Positions 61,463 through 64,000 of a stretch of 64,000 bases of DNA are shown piece after piece. Made by a program: the position numbers and the translations under genes. The stretch covers positions 1 through 64,000 of the forward strand of contig NZ_JIAH01000005.1 in the NCBI RefSeq assembly GCF_000688415.1, written 5' to 3'. The DNA comes from Corynebacterium pseudodiphtheriticum DSM 44287 (GTDB lineage Bacteria; Actinomycetota; Actinomycetes; Mycobacteriales; Mycobacteriaceae). The stretch's first letter is position 1. Each line of letters opens with the position of its first letter. A model generated the notes under the pieces. That model was given only the letters and a program-made list of their open reading frames with translations, was not told the DNA's origin and ran no database searches.

Positions 61463-62122
61463 CTAACGGTTAGACAACAGTGACGACAGCGGGCGGAAGG
61501 GCGCCAACCAGGCGCCTTCTTCCGGCAGCGCATCCAGACTAACCCGCGGCAGTGGTTCGAGGAAGACCCCCTCGATATCTTCCAGGTCCACAAAACCGAT
61601 ATCTTCGTGGCTCACAGCCCACGAGCAGTGCTCCTGGAAACCCAACACGGTGGCGGGAATGCCGGCATTGATGAGTTCTTCGAGCAGCTCCTGGAAGTTT
61701 TGGCCGTCGGCAGAGGCGACGACGATCTCGCTTAAACTGCCTTCCTCGAACCGTTGCCGGATGTGGGCGACCATGTCAGGGTCCACATCAGATTCTTCGG
61801 TGATTTTTGGTTTTGCGAATACGGCATAGCCGACGTTGCGTAGTGCTTCTACCCATGGGCGAATGACCTCCGCGCCGCCGGGTGAGACATTGGTGAACAC
61901 GCAGGCTTCTGGGGTGAGGTTTTCTTCTTCAGAGATTTCCAGAATCCAGCGGCCGATGGCGTCGAAACGCGGGCGGGAATTAGCGGTGGGGCGGCCACCC
62001 AGGATGGAGCCCAGCCCCATGTCCAGGTTTGGTGCATCCCAGATCATCAGCAGAGTGTTGTTGTGCGCTGAACTAGTGTGCGCAGAATGATTCTGCGCGG
62101 TGTGTGCGGTATGCGTGTCCAT
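61463..62122 (-). CDS. NYN-domain (PIN-like) protein
   Basis: The 219-residue protein has an NYN/DUF88 nuclease-like fold: the metal-binding Asp in LLMIWDAPNLDMG, the middle Asp and acidic DVDPDMVAHI, and the ASADGQNFQELL motif. Such proteins are RNases or RNA-binding. Its gene starts the minus-strand run that leads to the MmpL transporter 8 bp downstream. The role is unknown. Confidence 0.85.
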   Translation of the reverse strand: MDTHTAHTAQNHSAHTSSAHNNTLLMIWDAPNLDMGLGSILGGRPTANSRPRFDAIGRWILEISEEENLTPEACVFTNVSPGGAEVIRPWVEALRNVGYAVFAKPKITEESDVDPDMVAHIRQRFEEGSLSEIVVASADGQNFQELLEELINAGIPATVLGFQEHCSWAVSHEDIGFVDLEDIEGVFLEPLPRVSLDALPEEGAWLAPFRPLSSLLSNR

Positions 62123-62254
62123 ATTTTCGGTATATCCAGTATTTCTCGTATTTTTTTCGGGTTTTATGCGGCCGCGGGGTGTGCAGCCGTACGTGCTGTA
62201 CGTGTCGCACAGCTGCTACGGATCCTGCGGGTTCATGGGGCGGGGCGTTTCTGC

Positions 62255-63052
62255 CTAGCGCTTCACCCACAAGTATTCATTAATAATGTGGTCTTTTTCT
62301 AGGCCTTTGCCTTCGAATTTGGTGATCAGTTGGCGGTCGGTCAGCTGCGGGCATTCCGGCCATGGCCAGCCTTTGTATTCTAGTTGCGGCTCGACCTCGA
62401 CCAACTCGTTAATCCATTCGGCATAGTCCGCGTGGTCGGTGGCCACATGCAGCACTCCGCCGGGTTTTAGGCGAGAGGCAAACAGGTTCAACGGCCCGGA
62501 TTGGATGATGCGGCGCTTGTGGTGCTTGGCTTTCGGCCATGGGTCCGGGAAAAACACGCGGATGCCATCGAGCGATTCTGGGGCGAACATGCGCATGAGT
62601 ACTTCCATGCCGTCGCCGCGGATCATGCGGATATTCGGGATGTCTTCGCGTACTACCTGCCCAAGTAGCTTCGCCAGGCCGGGCTTGTACAACTCGACGG
62701 CAATAATATTGGTATCTGCTTCTTTTGGTGCCATTGCCGCGGTTGAAGTACCTGTGCCGGAGCCGATTTCCACGATCGTGGGTGCGCCGCTGCGGCCAAA
62801 CCACTTGTCGACGTCGACGTGTTCGTCGGCAAGCATCGCGCCGAGTTCTGGCCAGTGCTTTTCGAAGGTCGCCAGCTGGTTGTCGCTGAGCGAGCCGCGG
62901 CGAAAAGTCACGGTGCCTAGCCGCGGGTAGTCGAGGTCATTGTTGAAAACCTCGTTGAAATCGGTCTGTGGGGGCCGACCGGCAGGAAATTCGCCGATGC
63001 CGCGGGATTGCTGGTTATTGTGTGTATTGACTGTATTCATTGCGTTATTCAT
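62255..63052 (-). CDS. trmB: tRNA (guanine-N7-)-methyltransferase
   Basis: The 265-residue enzyme makes m7G at tRNA position 46 using SAM. It shows the SAM-binding [14 protein letters not shown] motif, the [12 protein letters not shown] region and the [20 protein letters not shown] motif typical of TrmB. The N-terminus of about 35 residues is Asn-rich and poorly conserved, so an internal start is possible. It is divergent from pckG over 265 bp. Confidence 0.95.
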   Translation of the reverse strand: MNNAMNTVNTHNNQQSRGIGEFPAGRPPQTDFNEVFNNDLDYPRLGTVTFRRGSLSDNQLATFEKHWPELGAMLADEHVDVDKWFGRSGAPTIVEIGSGTGTSTAAMAPKEADTNIIAVELYKPGLAKLLGQVVREDIPNIRMIRGDGMEVLMRMFAPESLDGIRVFFPDPWPKAKHHKRRIIQSGPLNLFASRLKPGGVLHVATDHADYAEWINELVEVEPQLEYKGWPWPECPQLTDRQLITKFEGKGLEKDHIINEYLWVKR

Positions 63053-63172
63053 TATTGCCTATTGTTCCTTGTCAAAAATAGTAGAACAATTCGGGGGCTT
63101 TCACTGTGGGCACAGGTGTTTTCGGGTGATCCAAACCTGCGCGATATTACCCCTGTATGAGGGTGGCAAGTG

Positions 63173-63196
63173 CACATTTTGCAGAATCAAAATGTG
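63173..63196. promoter_or_regulatory. 24-bp palindrome in the trmB–pckG region
   Basis: CACATTTTG and CAAAATGTG are perfect 9-bp arms separated by 6 bases. It lies 122 bp before pckG and about 120 bp before trmB, so it is not a terminator. It looks like an operator for a dimeric regulator of gluconeogenesis. Confidence 0.55.
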
Positions 63197-63317
63197 GATA
63201 AGCAGGGGTAGTGGCAGTGCGTGCATACACGCTTATACGTGGTTATTACCTTTCACCCCTGGTAGTCGCTACCCTGGGGCATGTCCAACCTGCTGTAGTG
63301 ACCGATCAGGAGTCTAA

Positions 63318-64000
63318 ATGAGCGCCCCAATCACGGGACTTGTTGGTGAAGCGCCAACGCAGAACAAAGAATTGATCAACTGGATCAACGACGCCGTTGC
63401 TATGTTTCAACCAGAAGACGTTGTGTTCGTCGATGGTTCGCAACAAGAATGGGATCGGCTTGCAGCCGAACTTGTCGACGCAGGAACCCTCATCAAGCTC
63501 AATGAGGAAAAGCGTCCAAACAGCTACCTAGCACGCTCGAACCCATCGGACGTCGCTCGTGTGGAATCGCGCACTTTCATCTGTACAGAAGACCAGGAAG
63601 GTGCCGGCCCAACCAATAACTGGGCCCCGCCGCAGGCCATGAAAGAGGAAATGGTCGACGTCTACACCGGCGCCATGAAAGGCCGCCGCATGTACGTCGT
63701 ACCTTTTTGCATGGGTCCGATCAATGATCCAGACCCAAAACTGGGCATCCAGCTGACGGACTCGGCGTACGTCGTCATGTCCATGCGCACCATGACCCGC
63801 ATGGGCACGGAAGTCCTGGATAAGCTTGGCGACGAAGGCTCCTTCGTGCGCTGTTTACACTCCGTGGGTGCCCCGCTGGAACCAGGCGAGGAAGATGTTG
63901 CCTGGCCATGCAATGAAACGAAGTACATCACCCAGTTCCCGAAGAGCAAAGAAATCTGGTCCTATGGCTCCGGCTACGGTGGTAACGCCATTTTGGCGAA
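63318..64000 (+). CDS. pckG: Phosphoenolpyruvate carboxykinase (GTP), 5' part
   Basis: The first 227 codons of a GTP-type PEPCK are present, and the window ends within the gene ([16 protein letters not shown]). The start [13 protein letters not shown] and the blocks [26 protein letters not shown] and [13 protein letters not shown] are family-typical. The enzyme converts oxaloacetate to phosphoenolpyruvate for gluconeogenesis. The ribosome-binding site is aggag 6 bases before the ATG. Confidence 0.95.
   Translation, partial: MSAPITGLVGEAPTQNKELINWINDAVAMFQPEDVVFVDGSQQEWDRLAAELVDAGTLIKLNEEKRPNSYLARSNPSDVARVESRTFICTEDQEGAGPTNNWAPPQAMKEEMVDVYTGAMKGRRMYVVPFCMGPINDPDPKLGIQLTDSAYVVMSMRTMTRMGTEVLDKLGDEGSFVRCLHSVGAPLEPGEEDVAWPCNETKYITQFPKSKEIWSYGSGYGGNAILA

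Noticed and set aside
62150-62230. GTACGTGCTGTACGTG repeat near the NYN gene
   Set aside because: It is a short, imperfect repeat with no promoter or gene context, so I could not support a function.

Overview
The window looks like a chromosomal segment of a mycolate-producing Corynebacterium. It carries the mycolate condensation block fadD32–pks13–accD, two corynomycolyl transferases (one with C-terminal LGFP repeats), the galactan/DPA genes glf–glfT2–PAP2 phosphatase–ubiA, an MmpL-type lipid transporter, an LCP protein, and actinobacterial families such as DUF5926, DUF6474 and DUF3054. The species cannot be fixed from the sequence. The right edge cuts pckG.

Layout. 0.1–3.0 kb: a 5S rRNA ending an rRNA operon, its terminator, and the carotenoid pair crtB–crtI. 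3.0–13.4 kb: pseudouridine synthase, a 43-codon small gene, a tandem universal stress protein with a GlsB-like membrane protein, a TetR regulator, a second-type YidC, a two-component system, a DUF6474 protein, a TM0106-type nuclease and an MFS exporter. 13.4–18.2 kb: an accessory island in which two decayed, directly repeated IS3-family copies flank an ABC transporter operon (permease plus ATPase), the C-terminal stump of an M50-like membrane protease and a tiny ORF. This looks like what is left of a peptide (bacteriocin/RiPP-type) export cluster. 18.2–24.4 kb: sodA, msrA, GDPD, an accessory RhuM gene, DUF5926 and an old-yellow-enzyme reductase. 24.4–35 kb: lcpB, amidase, pheA, histidine phosphatase, minimal zincin, septum-formation protein, serS, acyltransferase, HAD phosphatase and glpK. 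35–56 kb: the cell-envelope block. 56–64 kb: small membrane proteins, rarD, DUF3054, a YbhN-type protein, a CmpL/MmpL transporter, an NYN-domain protein, trmB and the start of pckG.

How the genes work together. FadD32 activates the meromycolate chain, AccD supplies the carboxylated partner, Pks13 condenses them, a CmpL-type transporter exports the trehalose ester, and the Cmt/Cop1 mycolyl transferases place corynomycolates on arabinogalactan and trehalose. Glf, GlfT2, UbiA and the PAP2 phosphatase build the galactan and the arabinose donor that carry them. The arabinofuranosyltransferase gene aftB, which in C. glutamicum lies between ubiA and the mycolyl transferase gene, is absent from that position here.

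Two genome-scale signals stand out. First, a decamer CGTCGRCAAG (or its complement CTTGYCGACG) occurs 37 times by my reading, on both strands and in at least three different codon phases, and is absent from the IS-flanked island. Composition alone predicts well under one occurrence. It behaves like a DNA-level signal word, similar to uptake or recognition sequences. Second, many genes have a TANNNT box 6–8 bases before the start codon, the signature of leaderless transcripts. In three very short divergent gaps (18, 24 and 44 bp) such boxes lie back to back or overlap.
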